A stretch of 64,000 nt of DNA from Bacteroides pyogenes DSM 20611 = JCM 6294 (GTDB lineage Bacteria > Bacteroidota > Bacteroidia > Bacteroidales > Bacteroidaceae), in contig NZ_KE386624.1 of NCBI RefSeq assembly GCF_000428105.1, positions 1 through 64,000 on the forward strand, in the 5' to 3' direction. The translations under genes were made by a program, and so were the position numbers. Under the pieces are notes generated by a model, which worked only from the letters and a program-made list of their open reading frames with translations, ran no database searches and was not told the DNA's origin. Numbering within the stretch: the stretch's first letter is position 1; each line of letters starts with the position of its first letter. This document shows positions 27,432-37,729 of the stretch, piece after piece.

Positions 27432-28727
27432 TTAAACAGCAACTTCAGGGAATGTGAAAGGATAAGCAGCCGGGTCCTTATCATATTCTGCCTTAAAAGT
27501 CCGATAGCATTCTTTTATCTGGGCTTCTCCCCCAATGCTTTCGTCCCATTGAGCCATCGGATTTCCGTCATCACCCCATCCGCCGATAACAGGAAAGAGA
27601 TGAACCAAAACAAAGTCGTCCGCTCCTTTTTTTGCCAACCAAGTATTTATCATGAATTTATACTTAGCGTCCGAGTAATCACCATAATACTGTGATATCA
27701 TTGCTCCCGCTTCGGCATTACCCCAACAGTCCGGCTGAAACAAAGCATAATCGATATCTGAAAAAACAGGCACCCAATAACCGTCTCTGTAAGCGCTACC
27801 GGGATACTGCCAAGAAAAAAAATTGTCATAAGTTCTCATCATTCCTTCTACAGCAGCTTTATTCAACTCTTTCATTCGAACTTCATCACCGGTAAAAAGT
27901 TCTTTTTCATTTAGCGTAGTCGCCCCCAGCATTCTGGATATGTTTACAAAAGTTTTGCTGGAATATGCCCCTAAATAACGGTCGTTCAAAGAGGTCCAAT
28001 AAAAAGGCTTCTCGTACTCACAATCCGAAGCAAAGGGGATTTCAATGGTGACTTTTTCGCTCGGATGATCTTGACGGAATTGGCGAAGAGCATTTACAGC
28101 TTGTACATTAAACTGCATATATTCGCCCCAATCTCTCGACTTAGCATAGTCATTGTTGCGGGTTACCCGAATCATAAAAACATGTTTTTCTATATTCCAC
28201 TCACCCAAATAATAACCTATGCCCCAATCCCAGCCTGCCGGTTTTTCATATTCCTCTTTTACGTAAACGATAAATTCTTCAAAACCTTCGATTCCTGCAC
28301 CAAGCTGAGCAGAAGGATCTGCGGCATCGATGTATACGCAAATTGCGTATGGTGTTCCCTGAGTGGCAGGTTTTGCAACTTTAACCTCGATCTCCTTTTT
28401 GATTTCTCCGGTCTCAAATTTTATCTCAGGCAAAATTACCCCTACTTCAGGATAACCTTCTACCGCTTTCGACTTCAAAACAATTTGCCTGCTTTCATCA
28501 GATAAGTAACCCAGCACTTTAATTCTGATCTTCACAGGAAGATAATCCGGATCATCAAGCACATGATCGGCAAAGTTTACGCTAGCCGAAAGTTCTCTCT
28601 GTTCGGCATAATCGAAATACACACCATTGGCTTTCGAGTCGAAAAAAGGAGGTTCTTCCTTTTCACACGCAGTAAAAAAACCGCCCGCCAACCACAGCAA
28701 AATTAAATATAAGATATAACGTTTCAT
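27432..28727 (-). CDS. DUF4843-type lipoprotein
   Basis: A protein of about 431 residues starting MKRYILYLILLWLAGG with lipobox FFTACEKEE. The first half (about 35-150: NGVYFDYAEQRELSASVNF to VYIDAADPSAQLG) resembles the DUF4843 beta-sandwich common after SusD genes. The second half is of unknown fold, with many Trp/Tyr residues. The alternative ATG at 28739 adds only four residues. It is 15 bp from SusD and 20 bp before the PKD-like gene. The role is presumably capture of the same ligand as SusCD. Confidence 0.75.
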   Translation of the reverse strand: MKRYILYLILLWLAGGFFTACEKEEPPFFDSKANGVYFDYAEQRELSASVNFADHVLDDPDYLPVKIRIKVLGYLSDESRQIVLKSKAVEGYPEVGVILPEIKFETGEIKKEIEVKVAKPATQGTPYAICVYIDAADPSAQLGAGIEGFEEFIVYVKEEYEKPAGWDWGIGYYLGEWNIEKHVFMIRVTRNNDYAKSRDWGEYMQFNVQAVNALRQFRQDHPSEKVTIEIPFASDCEYEKPFYWTSLNDRYLGAYSSKTFVNISRMLGATTLNEKELFTGDEVRMKELNKAAVEGMMRTYDNFFSWQYPGSAYRDGYWVPVFSDIDYALFQPDCWGNAEAGAMISQYYGDYSDAKYKFMINTWLAKKGADDFVLVHLFPVIGGWGDDGNPMAQWDESIGGEAQIKECYRTFKAEYDKDPAAYPFTFPEVAV

Positions 28728-28742
28728 AATTTCATACATGTT

Positions 28743-30176
28743 TTATTGATTATCACTGCCATTCTCTTCATTTTCAGAGGGAGGTGTCCACCCATATTCT
28801 TTTTCGGCATCGGGCAAAGGAAACACATATTGCGGTTTCCCGAAATTTTCTATCGGGCAATTATTAAAAGTCGTAAAGGCATGCCGTTTCAAAAAGAAGA
28901 AATATTGTCCTTCAGCATAAAATTCTTTCCGGTATTCCAAATCAAGAGCGCGAATGCGTTCCTCATCATTATTGAACTTCACATCGGCAGACTCCGAGTA
29001 TCCTCTCTTCTGACGAACCATATTCAAAAATGAAGCGGCCTCTTTCAAAGGAGACATTTCACATAATATATAGTACATCTCCGGTAACCTTATTAACGGA
29101 ACAACCCCTTCGGTGTTTTTTATATATTTACGTGAAATAGCCCGCTCCTGGTCGCTATAACGAATAAAAGCCGATGATTTAGCGCGTATATCCTCAGTTT
29201 CGGTTCCCGTAATGCCAAAGAGAGCATTAAGGGTAGATATCTTACAAAAGTAATGACCGACAAATTTGGGTCCTTCAGAAAATCTCGTAGAAAGTCTTTC
29301 TTGCATTTTATACATATTCAATGCACAAATCGCTTCACTAAAAAGCACCGGGTCTTCCTGATTGCTGATTTGTAATTCCAAATTACAATGATCGACAACC
29401 TCCCGCGCAGAGCGAACTGCATTTTCGGTATCTCCGGCATAGCAATAAACTCTTGCCATTAAAGCGTTTACCGCATGATAATTAAAGCGGAAACGGCGTT
29501 CTTGCCCGGTAAAGCTTGCCAATGAAAGATCGGACTCATACGATAAAAGCTCTTTTGCGCTTTTTAAATCCTCCAATATTTTCTGTACTACTTGTCGCGC
29601 TGGAAGTAAAGGCTGTTTGGAGTTGTCCGCCACTATGCGATAAGGAACACTCAACGCATCGGGTTCGGAACCATACATCGGTCCCCAGCCACGCAGCAAG
29701 TCAAAATGCACATAAGCGCGAATAGCCAAAGCCTCTCCTTTGAACATAGCGCGTGTTTGTGGATCGCGAATCACTCTTTCTCCGTTTTTATCAATCCATT
29801 TCATCAGATTGTTGGCATTCGCAATCAGATTATATCCCTTTTTCCATGCACTTGCCAAACGAGATTTGGTCATATATCCAACAGTTTCTACCTCATACTG
29901 ATAGATAGTGGATTTATCCTGTACCTGATCCGGAATCATATCATACAATTGCGCCAATTGATCGAGCAAACCAAACGAAAGATCTCCTCCATACACTTGA
30001 TTGTCTGTCATCGAGATATAAATGCCGGCAAGCGCGCTTTGAAAACCTGCCTCGGTATCAAAAAGGTCATCAGATTTGACGTCAGTTTTAGGATTCACGT
30101 CAAACCAATCAGAACAAGCAAAAAGTGAAACAGCCCCTACCAGGCAAACCATATAATATAATAATGTCTTTTTCAT
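28743..30176 (-). CDS. SusD/RagB-like nutrient-binding lipoprotein
   Basis: A 477-residue SusD-family protein. Lipobox LFACSDWFDVNPKTD gives the acylated Cys21, followed by the typical DLFDTEAGFQSALAGIYISM helix. TPR-like repeats (AIRAYVHFDLLRGWG, NYHAVNALMARVYCYAGDTENAV) and the C-terminal RALDLEYRKEFYAEGQYFFFLKR are standard. It forms the lid of the SusC transporter on the outer membrane. It is encoded 28 bp after susC in the same operon. Confidence 0.93.
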   Translation of the reverse strand: MKKTLLYYMVCLVGAVSLFACSDWFDVNPKTDVKSDDLFDTEAGFQSALAGIYISMTDNQVYGGDLSFGLLDQLAQLYDMIPDQVQDKSTIYQYEVETVGYMTKSRLASAWKKGYNLIANANNLMKWIDKNGERVIRDPQTRAMFKGEALAIRAYVHFDLLRGWGPMYGSEPDALSVPYRIVADNSKQPLLPARQVVQKILEDLKSAKELLSYESDLSLASFTGQERRFRFNYHAVNALMARVYCYAGDTENAVRSAREVVDHCNLELQISNQEDPVLFSEAICALNMYKMQERLSTRFSEGPKFVGHYFCKISTLNALFGITGTETEDIRAKSSAFIRYSDQERAISRKYIKNTEGVVPLIRLPEMYYILCEMSPLKEAASFLNMVRQKRGYSESADVKFNNDEERIRALDLEYRKEFYAEGQYFFFLKRHAFTTFNNCPIENFGKPQYVFPLPDAEKEYGWTPPSENEENGSDNQ

Positions 30177-30204
30177 ATTCTTTTTTTATAAAGAGATAAC
30201 TAAG

Positions 30205-33200
30205 TTATTTGAACAGTATAGACATCGAGAGGGTATACGAACGGGCAAACGGATAAGAAAGCCCGCGTTCCATACGAATTGTCGACAGACGAAGCAAATC
30301 ATTGGTTGTGAAATTCAAAGAAAGCACATCAATATTAAGTCGTCTGAGAAAAGCAAAATTATCGTTCCGCATCCGATAACCGATATTCAAAGAAGATAAT
30401 TTCAGCTCATTATCATTCATAATAAAGCGCGTGCTTTGAGGGGTTTCATCTCCTCCCAAAACGAACTTCTTGTAACGGGTCACATCCCCTTCTTTCTCCC
30501 AACGGCTGTTCATGGCACGCCGATCGAGATTTCGGGCGATACTGCTGTTTTCGAGCTTATCAACCAATGTTTGATTATAAACGATTCCACCAAAGCGGTA
30601 TGTAAAAATTAACGCGCAAGAAAAATCTTTCCAGTTGACGGAAGTGTTAATAGTCCCGCTGAGGTCCGGATTAGTATCTCCTACAGGCACTTTATCCACA
30701 GGATTCCAAGTAAATGTTTTCTTTCCTTCACGAGTCAAATACACTTCTCTTCCTGTAACCGGATCAATACCAAGCGAAGGTACTGTGAATAATGTTGTTG
30801 TAGAATATCCTTCCTGAAGGGTAGGCAAAGGAGCTTTGCGCGAAGCTAATTGCGCTTCATTTATTTTCCGGAGAAAATCAGATATTTTTCGAATTTTATT
30901 CTTATTATGATTGGCATTGGCTCCGATTGTCCAATAAAACTGTTGCTGGATATTCTGAAAAGCAATAACGTTTACCGAAAGATCGAATCCTTTGTTTTGT
31001 AATTCTCCGGAGTTCATCGTTTGCGAGTCGAAACCGGTTGACGGCGCCAAGTCATAATTAGTAAGCAAATCTCGAGTGATGTTATTATAATAATTAAAAC
31101 TTATATTCAAACGATTCTTCCAGAAGCCCATATCTATTCCCAAACTGAGATTGTCTGTCTTCGCCCACCCCAGATCAGGATTATTCAACCCTCTAAGAAC
31201 TGCTCCCAATAACGGAAACGATTTATAGGGCTTCATGGTATTTGTAAAAGTATAAAACTCAATCGCCTCATACGGGTTAAAATTCTGTCCTCCCGTAACG
31301 CCATAAGTGGCACGAAACACCAAATTGGAAATTCTACCTTGAAGCCATTTTTCACGATACGCATTCCAACGAACACCGGTAGACCAGAACGGAGCCAATC
31401 TGTGATCGGTGCCAAAGCGCGAAGAAGTTTCGCTGCTAATGTTAAAATCAAACGAATACCGATTATCATAACTATAAGAAAACTGGCCAATCAGTCCCAT
31501 CGACCGAGAAATAGCCTCTGTTCCCGATGGGTTGGTTGCCATTTTATACCCAAAAATAAAATCATCCATATGTGAATCGGGGTAACCTGTGGCAAAAAGG
31601 TTAACATAGTTGCTGCGGTCTTCATTAAGCGTCCAGTTGGCAAACAAGCTGAACAAATGCTTGTTAAAAGGCAAGTTCCAATTCAAGCCTAAATTACTGG
31701 ACCATGACGACATCTCACCCACCCTTTTAGAATAACTCCCTTTCAGGGTCAAATCTGTTTCGGCAACAAACCTTGTATGTCCCGCAGGCAGGAACTGCTC
31801 GGCGCGTGCCATACCGCGCGTGTAAGAAAGCTGCTCGGATATCCGCAGGTTTTTCATAACCATATACTCCGCATTCAGGCTTGATGCGATAGTCAAATTG
31901 CGTGTAAAGTCTTTCACGCCGATATGCGCATTGTAAAGCGGGTTGGAAATGGGAGTACTCCCTGCTCCGACATAATCATCCAACGTTTGGACATATTCTC
32001 CATACTCATTCTTGGGACGATAATACGGATTCACACCGGTATAATCCGCAAACGAACCATAAGGTGAATTATTGCCATTCGTTTCACTTAAGTTGATATT
32101 CGCTCCTACAACAATTTTTTCTTTGCGATACGTCATACTGAAGTTTACTCCTTTAGAATGATTGGAGGATTCTTTCATTACTCCCGGAGTAAACACTGCA
32201 TTCACTCCCAAACTGTAACGGAATAAATCCGTACCTCCGGCTGCGTTCAAAGAATGGCGGCTTTGAAGAGCTGTACGCAATGGTTGCGACAGCCAATAGG
32301 TATCGACTCCGGCAAGAACATTTCGTAAATATCTGTTGTATTCGTTCATCGAGTTCGCATTATCCGGATGATATACACCGGCTTTCAGTTCGGTTTGAAG
32401 CTTCTCGGAAGCGTTCATCAGATTATAGTCAGTCAGATCCGGTGCCTGAAGAGTAAAGTCCCCGCTGTAAGTTACCGACAAAGCTCCGTCGGGTGCAACT
32501 TTGGTTTCCACCACAATTACCCCGTTTGAAGCTCGCGAACCATAAATAGCCGTAGAAGCCGCATCTTTCAGAATTGTTATACTCTCTACCCTTTCAGGAT
32601 CCAAATCCAATATCCGGCTGATAGGAACAATAAAGCCATCCAACACAAAAAGAGGCACATTGGGGCGACTGGAAACATTATCCAACATCAGATCCATGCT
32701 ATTCATATCTATTCTACCGAGCGACTGATCACCTCGCATTTGGAATTCAGGGCGGGCATTCGGGTCAGACCCCCGTGAATTATCTTCAATAATCTTGAAG
32801 CTCGGATCAAAATATTGCAAACTCTTAAGGATATTATTAGGGTTAAGCTTACGCAAATCACTTCCTTTTACCGTAACAAAATTACCTGTAAAACTTCCTT
32901 TACTGCGCTTACTGATTCCTGTCACTACAACTTCATCCATATTAATCGAAGTAGGAGACAAGACAATCTTCATATTGGTATTCTCTCTTAAAATCTGCTG
33001 AGAAACACTTTGATAACCTATATAAGAAACGCGAATAGACGCTTTCGGGTCGATGTGTAAACTGAATTTTCCATCTTTATCTGTGATACAACCGGCAGTC
33101 CCTCCTTCTTTAGTGCCATCTGTTATCATGACAGTAGCGCCTATCAAAGGCTCCTTCATATCCGAACTTAATACTACTCCTCCAATCAGCAGTTTCTTCA

Positions 33201-33579
33201 AGCCATCTTTCTGTTGAGGAGCAACATCTTGCTCGACAATAATCTGATTGACTCCCTCATATCGTATTTTCACATTCTGATCTCCAATCAGTTGTCCTAA
33301 TACTTTATCCAAGGGCATATCTTTCACATTGATGGTGGTAGGTTTGTCAATTCCTACCAAGGTCACCCCTTGAAAAGTGATGTCAGCCTTAGCCTGTTGA
33401 GCTACTTTCTCAAAAATTTTACCTAAAGGTTCATTACTTACGCGCAACGTAATTTTATTATCTTTCCAACTGCCATCTGTTTTGTTCTGAGCGTATAGCG
33501 ATTCGCTTGTACCCCAAATACAAGATACAGTGAAAAGAAATACAATGCGCAAAAATCGTATTGCATTTGTCTTTTTCAT
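30205..33579 (-). CDS. SusC/RagA TonB-dependent transporter with STN domain
   Basis: A 1124-residue outer-membrane receptor. The signal peptide ends near residue 30. An STN (secretin/TonB N-terminal) domain at about 45-120 is followed by a carboxypeptidase-regulatory-like domain at about 130-210. The plug contains MDEVVVTGISKRSKGSFTG and ILKDAASTAIYGSRASNGVI, and the rest is the beta-barrel. An STN domain usually means signalling through an anti-sigma/ECF-sigma pair, yet none is encoded in the window. It takes up a large ligand with SusD. The three redox proteins in the operon hint that the ligand is thiol- or disulfide-containing, for example a peptide. This is inference. Confidence 0.94.
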   Translation of the reverse strand: MKKTNAIRFLRIVFLFTVSCIWGTSESLYAQNKTDGSWKDNKITLRVSNEPLGKIFEKVAQQAKADITFQGVTLVGIDKPTTINVKDMPLDKVLGQLIGDQNVKIRYEGVNQIIVEQDVAPQQKDGLKKLLIGGVVLSSDMKEPLIGATVMITDGTKEGGTAGCITDKDGKFSLHIDPKASIRVSYIGYQSVSQQILRENTNMKIVLSPTSINMDEVVVTGISKRSKGSFTGNFVTVKGSDLRKLNPNNILKSLQYFDPSFKIIEDNSRGSDPNARPEFQMRGDQSLGRIDMNSMDLMLDNVSSRPNVPLFVLDGFIVPISRILDLDPERVESITILKDAASTAIYGSRASNGVIVVETKVAPDGALSVTYSGDFTLQAPDLTDYNLMNASEKLQTELKAGVYHPDNANSMNEYNRYLRNVLAGVDTYWLSQPLRTALQSRHSLNAAGGTDLFRYSLGVNAVFTPGVMKESSNHSKGVNFSMTYRKEKIVVGANINLSETNGNNSPYGSFADYTGVNPYYRPKNEYGEYVQTLDDYVGAGSTPISNPLYNAHIGVKDFTRNLTIASSLNAEYMVMKNLRISEQLSYTRGMARAEQFLPAGHTRFVAETDLTLKGSYSKRVGEMSSWSSNLGLNWNLPFNKHLFSLFANWTLNEDRSNYVNLFATGYPDSHMDDFIFGYKMATNPSGTEAISRSMGLIGQFSYSYDNRYSFDFNISSETSSRFGTDHRLAPFWSTGVRWNAYREKWLQGRISNLVFRATYGVTGGQNFNPYEAIEFYTFTNTMKPYKSFPLLGAVLRGLNNPDLGWAKTDNLSLGIDMGFWKNRLNISFNYYNNITRDLLTNYDLAPSTGFDSQTMNSGELQNKGFDLSVNVIAFQNIQQQFYWTIGANANHNKNKIRKISDFLRKINEAQLASRKAPLPTLQEGYSTTTLFTVPSLGIDPVTGREVYLTREGKKTFTWNPVDKVPVGDTNPDLSGTINTSVNWKDFSCALIFTYRFGGIVYNQTLVDKLENSSIARNLDRRAMNSRWEKEGDVTRYKKFVLGGDETPQSTRFIMNDNELKLSSLNIGYRMRNDNFAFLRRLNIDVLSLNFTTNDLLRLSTIRMERGLSYPFARSYTLSMSILFK

Positions 33580-33616
33580 AATGTGTTTTTCTTTGAAAAA
33601 TTTAAGTGATTAGTAG

Positions 33617-34594
33617 TTATTGCAAAAGGTTATCGAGTATGTGCATATGCTCTTTATTGATATTGTAGCGCTCCTTATAGTCCTTTACCAGTACATCGGC
33701 ACGCTCTATCTCCTTGCCGTTGCGTATAAAGTTGACAAGAAGCGTATAGAGTACAAAGTCACGCAGCTCACCTTCATAAAATGACGCCAACTCTTTATAC
33801 ATGCCTTCAAAGACATCGGGGATTTTATAATCTTCTCCTCTTTCACGAGCCTGATATTCGTTCCGGTAAAAACAATAACGCATAAGCAGACCGGCATATT
33901 CAGGAACGCGTAAGGAGGCGGCATCTTTACGTAAAACATACCCATCCATCAATTTCCAATAATCGCCTATCTCTTGCTTTTCGACAGGCAATTTACGGGT
34001 TTCGGCATACATGACAGGATATTCCATAAACGAGTTGTAAACGAGCGACTCAATTTCAGCCATAATATAATTGGCCACAGAAGGTGCACATGCGCTCCCG
34101 ACCTCTTCAATCATATTTTTTACCTTATCGAGCAATAGACGTGAATCATTGATGCGATCTTTCGGTTTAACATCAAGCACCACACATCCCAACAATTGCG
34201 TTTTATAACGCATATCACGCTTCAGTCGCTCAATATCACGATACAAGCGATTATGAAAAACCGCCTGTTCGGTCCCGGTGAAATCGATAGAAGTAACATT
34301 CTTTCCTTCATAACGAATCACAGCATGCAAGCTATCCCCGGGCAGTAACAAAACTTTTGTCCGACCATTGATAAACATAGCGACAATTTGCTCGGTATCA
34401 AATGGATAACTATGGATTTCTCCCGGGTTTACATGAAACTCCTGATGAATAAGTGGAGTCTGCACGCAATCAAAATAAACCATATTACGCTGGTAATCAT
34501 AGACTTGAGCACTGAGTATAGTTTTTTGTATCTGCGCTATTCCCCATATTGGCAAGAATGCAGACACACATAATAATGCGAATCTTTTAATCAT
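33617..34594 (-). CDS. Secreted protein of unknown function, first gene of the SusCD/TlpA operon
   Basis: A 325-residue exported protein (signal peptide MIKRFALLCVSAFLPIWGIA/Q). The N-terminal half, with FDTEQIVAMFINGRTKVLLLPGDSLHAVI, looks like the DUF4369-type beta domain of the three TlpA proteins in the same operon. The rest is helical and there is no thioredoxin fold or CxxC. It may be a binding-only relative of those proteins. It lies 37 bp upstream of susC and should be the promoter-proximal gene. I do not recognise a named family with certainty. Confidence 0.65.
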   Translation of the reverse strand: MIKRFALLCVSAFLPIWGIAQIQKTILSAQVYDYQRNMVYFDCVQTPLIHQEFHVNPGEIHSYPFDTEQIVAMFINGRTKVLLLPGDSLHAVIRYEGKNVTSIDFTGTEQAVFHNRLYRDIERLKRDMRYKTQLLGCVVLDVKPKDRINDSRLLLDKVKNMIEEVGSACAPSVANYIMAEIESLVYNSFMEYPVMYAETRKLPVEKQEIGDYWKLMDGYVLRKDAASLRVPEYAGLLMRYCFYRNEYQARERGEDYKIPDVFEGMYKELASFYEGELRDFVLYTLLVNFIRNGKEIERADVLVKDYKERYNINKEHMHILDNLLQ

Positions 34595-35131
34595 AAATTT
34601 TGTGTTTTGTAATAATAATGTTTGTTATCGTGTTTAATCCGGAAGGATAAAAGAAGGTGATTTTCAAGCAAAAGGATCTCTCCGTTTAATCATTAAACGT
34701 GACCGAAATAATGATTTTTCAAACAAATAGTAAATATTACCACTTTTCATAACACAGAGATTTTTAACTTTGTTTGCATTTAAAGGAAGTAACCTTCAAT
34801 GAGTTTCATTTTAGTAGCATAGAAATAAATAGTCAATACTTTACGATTATTTTTCATTCATTGATTTGCGCCGAAAATACTATATTTTTTCAAATAAAAA
34901 AAATAATCGCACAAAAATAAAAGAAAAAAGCTTTTTAAAGCCCACTTTTGGTTTTAAAATAAAATCGAATGAATAAAAAAGAGCTAAATAAAAAGTCTGC
35001 TCAATCATTATTCCCTTTTACGAAATTACATAAAAAGGAACAGATAGATTACAGACTTTTTATCCGGCTCTAAAAAACGTTATTATAAAAAACTTTAATA
35101 AAAATTCAAATTCCCAATAATATCGATTCCA
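34595..35131. other. 537-bp AT-rich intergenic region
   Basis: This gap between the TonB receptor gene and the SusCD/TlpA operon holds no credible reading frame. It contains a 17-bp perfect palindrome CGTTTAATCATTAAACG at 34683-34699, about 90 bp upstream of the operon start, a candidate operator. The large terminator hairpin is at 34990-35061. A lone -7-like TATTTTTG lies on the minus strand at 34912-34919. No full TTTG/TAnnTTTG pair is seen for the operon, in keeping with an alternative (for example ECF) sigma factor. Confidence 0.5.
34990..35061 (-). terminator. Large terminator hairpin after the TonB receptor gene
   Basis: AAAAAGTCTG (34990-34999) pairs with CAGACTTTTT (35052-35061) over 10 bp. 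An inner stem TTCCCTTTT/AAAAGGAA (about 35011-35019 with 35033-35040) extends it. Leftward RNA would end in TTTTTATTT. Confidence 0.6.
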
Positions 35132-37729
35132 TTAATAGCTGATCTTCACACCGGCGAAGAAGCTCCGCGGCGCGCCCGGTCCGTAGATATAAGCGGAATC
35201 GCGGGAAGGACCTTTGTCGAAATCTTTCTGATAGGAGTTGAACATGTTCTGAACACCGGCATAGGCTTGCAGGGTATAGACCTTATACAACGGGAAGTCG
35301 TAAGCCAGTTTGCATCCCATCTCGAAGAATGAAGGAGTTTTGAAAGTACGCGGGCCGTAAGTGGTTGCCGTCTGATCCTTACCGTGCTGCAGGCGATCGG
35401 CATGAATGGTAGCGGCGGGCTTGCCATCGAACATGGTCAGCGAACCGTCATCTTCGGTCGGTATTTCATGCCCCACCAGCATATTGCCAGTGTAGTTGCC
35501 TGAAAGGGAAACGCTGAATCGTTTGACGGGATTGACCGTAGCCACAAAATAGGAATATACGTTCGGCGTGCGATACATGCGGCGGGTGGTATAAGCGTCA
35601 TCATCATTCCACTGGCGCTTCGTATCCCAAAGGCTTTTTTGCACGGTAACTCCCGCCTGAAATTGGGCAAGGCTCAGGTAAGCGAGCTTTCCTTCGAGAT
35701 TGGCTCCGTACACCTTCGCCCCGTCGGTATTGGTACGATACTTGCGGATAAACGCCTTTCCGTTTTCCACCGCGTTCTGTTGCAACGAGCCGAACGCATC
35801 GTTCAGCTTGGTATAGAATCCTTCGGCCATCAGGTTCAACTGCCATGCGCCGAAACGGTGGTACCAGTCTACCGAACCGCTGAAACTGTGTGACGTTTCT
35901 TCTTTCAGATTCGGGTCGAGCACGGAAAGGATGAGTTCGCCTCCGGCGTTGTCGACATGAAGGTCTTCATCGAATATCTGGGGAGCGCGAAAACCTTTGC
36001 TGTAACTTACACGCAGACTCAAATCTTTCACGGGGTTGAAGCGCAGATTGGCGCGAGGGCTTACAATGACATGCTTGATCATGGAATGCTTGTCGAAACG
36101 GGCTCCCACCAGCAGGCTCAGCCAATCGTTCTTCCACTCGTTCTGCGCGAAAAGGCTTTTCACATGCACTTTCTGAGTGATGGGCGCCGGGCGGTAACCG
36201 CTGATATCATCGAGCTTATCTCGGGTATACTCCCCTCCCACCGTAAGCTGTGAAGGCATAAACAGCAATTTCGAAAAATCGTAAGAATATTGTGCTCCCA
36301 ACATATAGGTAAGTCCGTCGGTACGTCCGTACGACGCCATGCGTTTATCGAGTTCCAACCAATCTTCGTTCGTCAGTCCGTTGTGAATCTGCGGATTGAA
36401 CTCCTCTTCAACCTTTTTGAGGATGTCGTCTTCGGATATGTCCGGCGTTTTCTTTTTCAGATCCGCGATGAATTTATCCTTGGCAGCCTCTACATTCTTT
36501 CTTCCTCCGTCGATGATGTCGGAAGCCAGTTTGTCGCTCCCTCCGTAGTAGCTTTTCCGGTTCACCTTCATAAACGAAGCGTAGGCATTGAAGTGATGCT
36601 TGCCGTCGGGGCTCATCAGGCTGTAATTCAGGCTTCCGATGTTGTTGGTATGTTCCAGTTGTTCGGCAATGTGAGCGTTATGAGGTTCGTTCTTCAGAAG
36701 ATCGCCTCCGCGACGGAATTCGTGAGTATTATGAAACTCCGCAGTGACTTTCGAATAATCCGTCGGCTTGATAAAAGCGCGGAATCCCAAGGTGCGGCCG
36801 TCGAGCACCGGCATTTCGGTATATCCGTCGCCGTCGCGGTCGTAACCGGAACGGTGGCGTGCCTGACCGAACAAAGTGATTCCCATGCGGTTGTTATCCG
36901 TCAGGATGGAACCGTTGAAGTTGGTGGTATTTTCGAACGTATTCAGTCCGCCCAAGCCGCGAAGCTCGTGCGAAATGCTTGCCGAATTGCTCAACGGTTC
37001 TTTGGTAATGATGTTGATGGTTCCGGCAATAGCGGAAGAACCGAACAAAGCGGAACCTCCCCCACGCATCACCTCCACACGCTCGATCATGTTGGCGGGA
37101 ATCTGTTCGAGGCCGTATACGCCTGCCAATGCGCTGAATACGGGGCGCGAATCAATCAATATCTGCGAATAAGGACCGTCCAGACCGTTGATGCGCACCT
37201 GACTGAATCCGCAATTCTGGCAATTGGTCTCCACGCGCACGCCCGGCTGGAACTTCAATCCCTGAGCCAAGTCGGTAGACTGGGTGCGTTCGAAGAGCTT
37301 CATATCCAACACATTCACCAGCGTAGGCGCCAGCCGGCGTTTGGTTTCGTTACGGTTGGCGGAAACCACCACCCCATCCAATGCCACCGCATCCTCTTCG
37401 ATCTCGAAATCTTCTTCGAGGGTTTTGCCTTTTTTCAAGGTGACATTCCGGGTTACCGTCTTATAACCAATGGAACTTACTTCGAGCACGAAATTGCCTT
37501 CGGGCAGATTCTTCAGGAAGTAGTGCCCGGTGGCGTCGGTCACCGTTCCGATAGTGGTACCTTTCAACGTTACGGTAATATAAGGCAGGTGTTCTTTTGT
37601 ATTTTTATCCAACACATGTCCGACAATATTAGCATCGGACTTTTTCAACTCCGGGTATTCCGGATGATTTGCCATTGCCTGCGTCAAAGCACAGCAAAGG
37701 CTAACGAGAATCATGATATATTTTTTCAT
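35132..37729 (-). CDS. TonB-dependent outer-membrane receptor
   Basis: An 865-residue receptor without STN domain: signal peptide to about 20, a carboxypeptidase-regulatory-like domain (about 35-115), a plug (about 130-240) with FQPGVRVETNCQNCGFSQVR and VEVMRGGGSALFGSSAIAGT, then a 22-strand barrel ending in an aromatic residue (KISY). No SusD partner follows, so it is a small-ligand type (metal chelate, haem or cobalamin). The Cys pair in CQNC on the plug is notable. It lies downstream of a His-rich membrane peptide. Together with the nearby CDF exporter this points to metal handling, but no metal can be named. Confidence 0.92.
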   Translation of the reverse strand: MKKYIMILVSLCCALTQAMANHPEYPELKKSDANIVGHVLDKNTKEHLPYITVTLKGTTIGTVTDATGHYFLKNLPEGNFVLEVSSIGYKTVTRNVTLKKGKTLEEDFEIEEDAVALDGVVVSANRNETKRRLAPTLVNVLDMKLFERTQSTDLAQGLKFQPGVRVETNCQNCGFSQVRINGLDGPYSQILIDSRPVFSALAGVYGLEQIPANMIERVEVMRGGGSALFGSSAIAGTINIITKEPLSNSASISHELRGLGGLNTFENTTNFNGSILTDNNRMGITLFGQARHRSGYDRDGDGYTEMPVLDGRTLGFRAFIKPTDYSKVTAEFHNTHEFRRGGDLLKNEPHNAHIAEQLEHTNNIGSLNYSLMSPDGKHHFNAYASFMKVNRKSYYGGSDKLASDIIDGGRKNVEAAKDKFIADLKKKTPDISEDDILKKVEEEFNPQIHNGLTNEDWLELDKRMASYGRTDGLTYMLGAQYSYDFSKLLFMPSQLTVGGEYTRDKLDDISGYRPAPITQKVHVKSLFAQNEWKNDWLSLLVGARFDKHSMIKHVIVSPRANLRFNPVKDLSLRVSYSKGFRAPQIFDEDLHVDNAGGELILSVLDPNLKEETSHSFSGSVDWYHRFGAWQLNLMAEGFYTKLNDAFGSLQQNAVENGKAFIRKYRTNTDGAKVYGANLEGKLAYLSLAQFQAGVTVQKSLWDTKRQWNDDDAYTTRRMYRTPNVYSYFVATVNPVKRFSVSLSGNYTGNMLVGHEIPTEDDGSLTMFDGKPAATIHADRLQHGKDQTATTYGPRTFKTPSFFEMGCKLAYDFPLYKVYTLQAYAGVQNMFNSYQKDFDKGPSRDSAYIYGPGAPRSFFAGVKISY

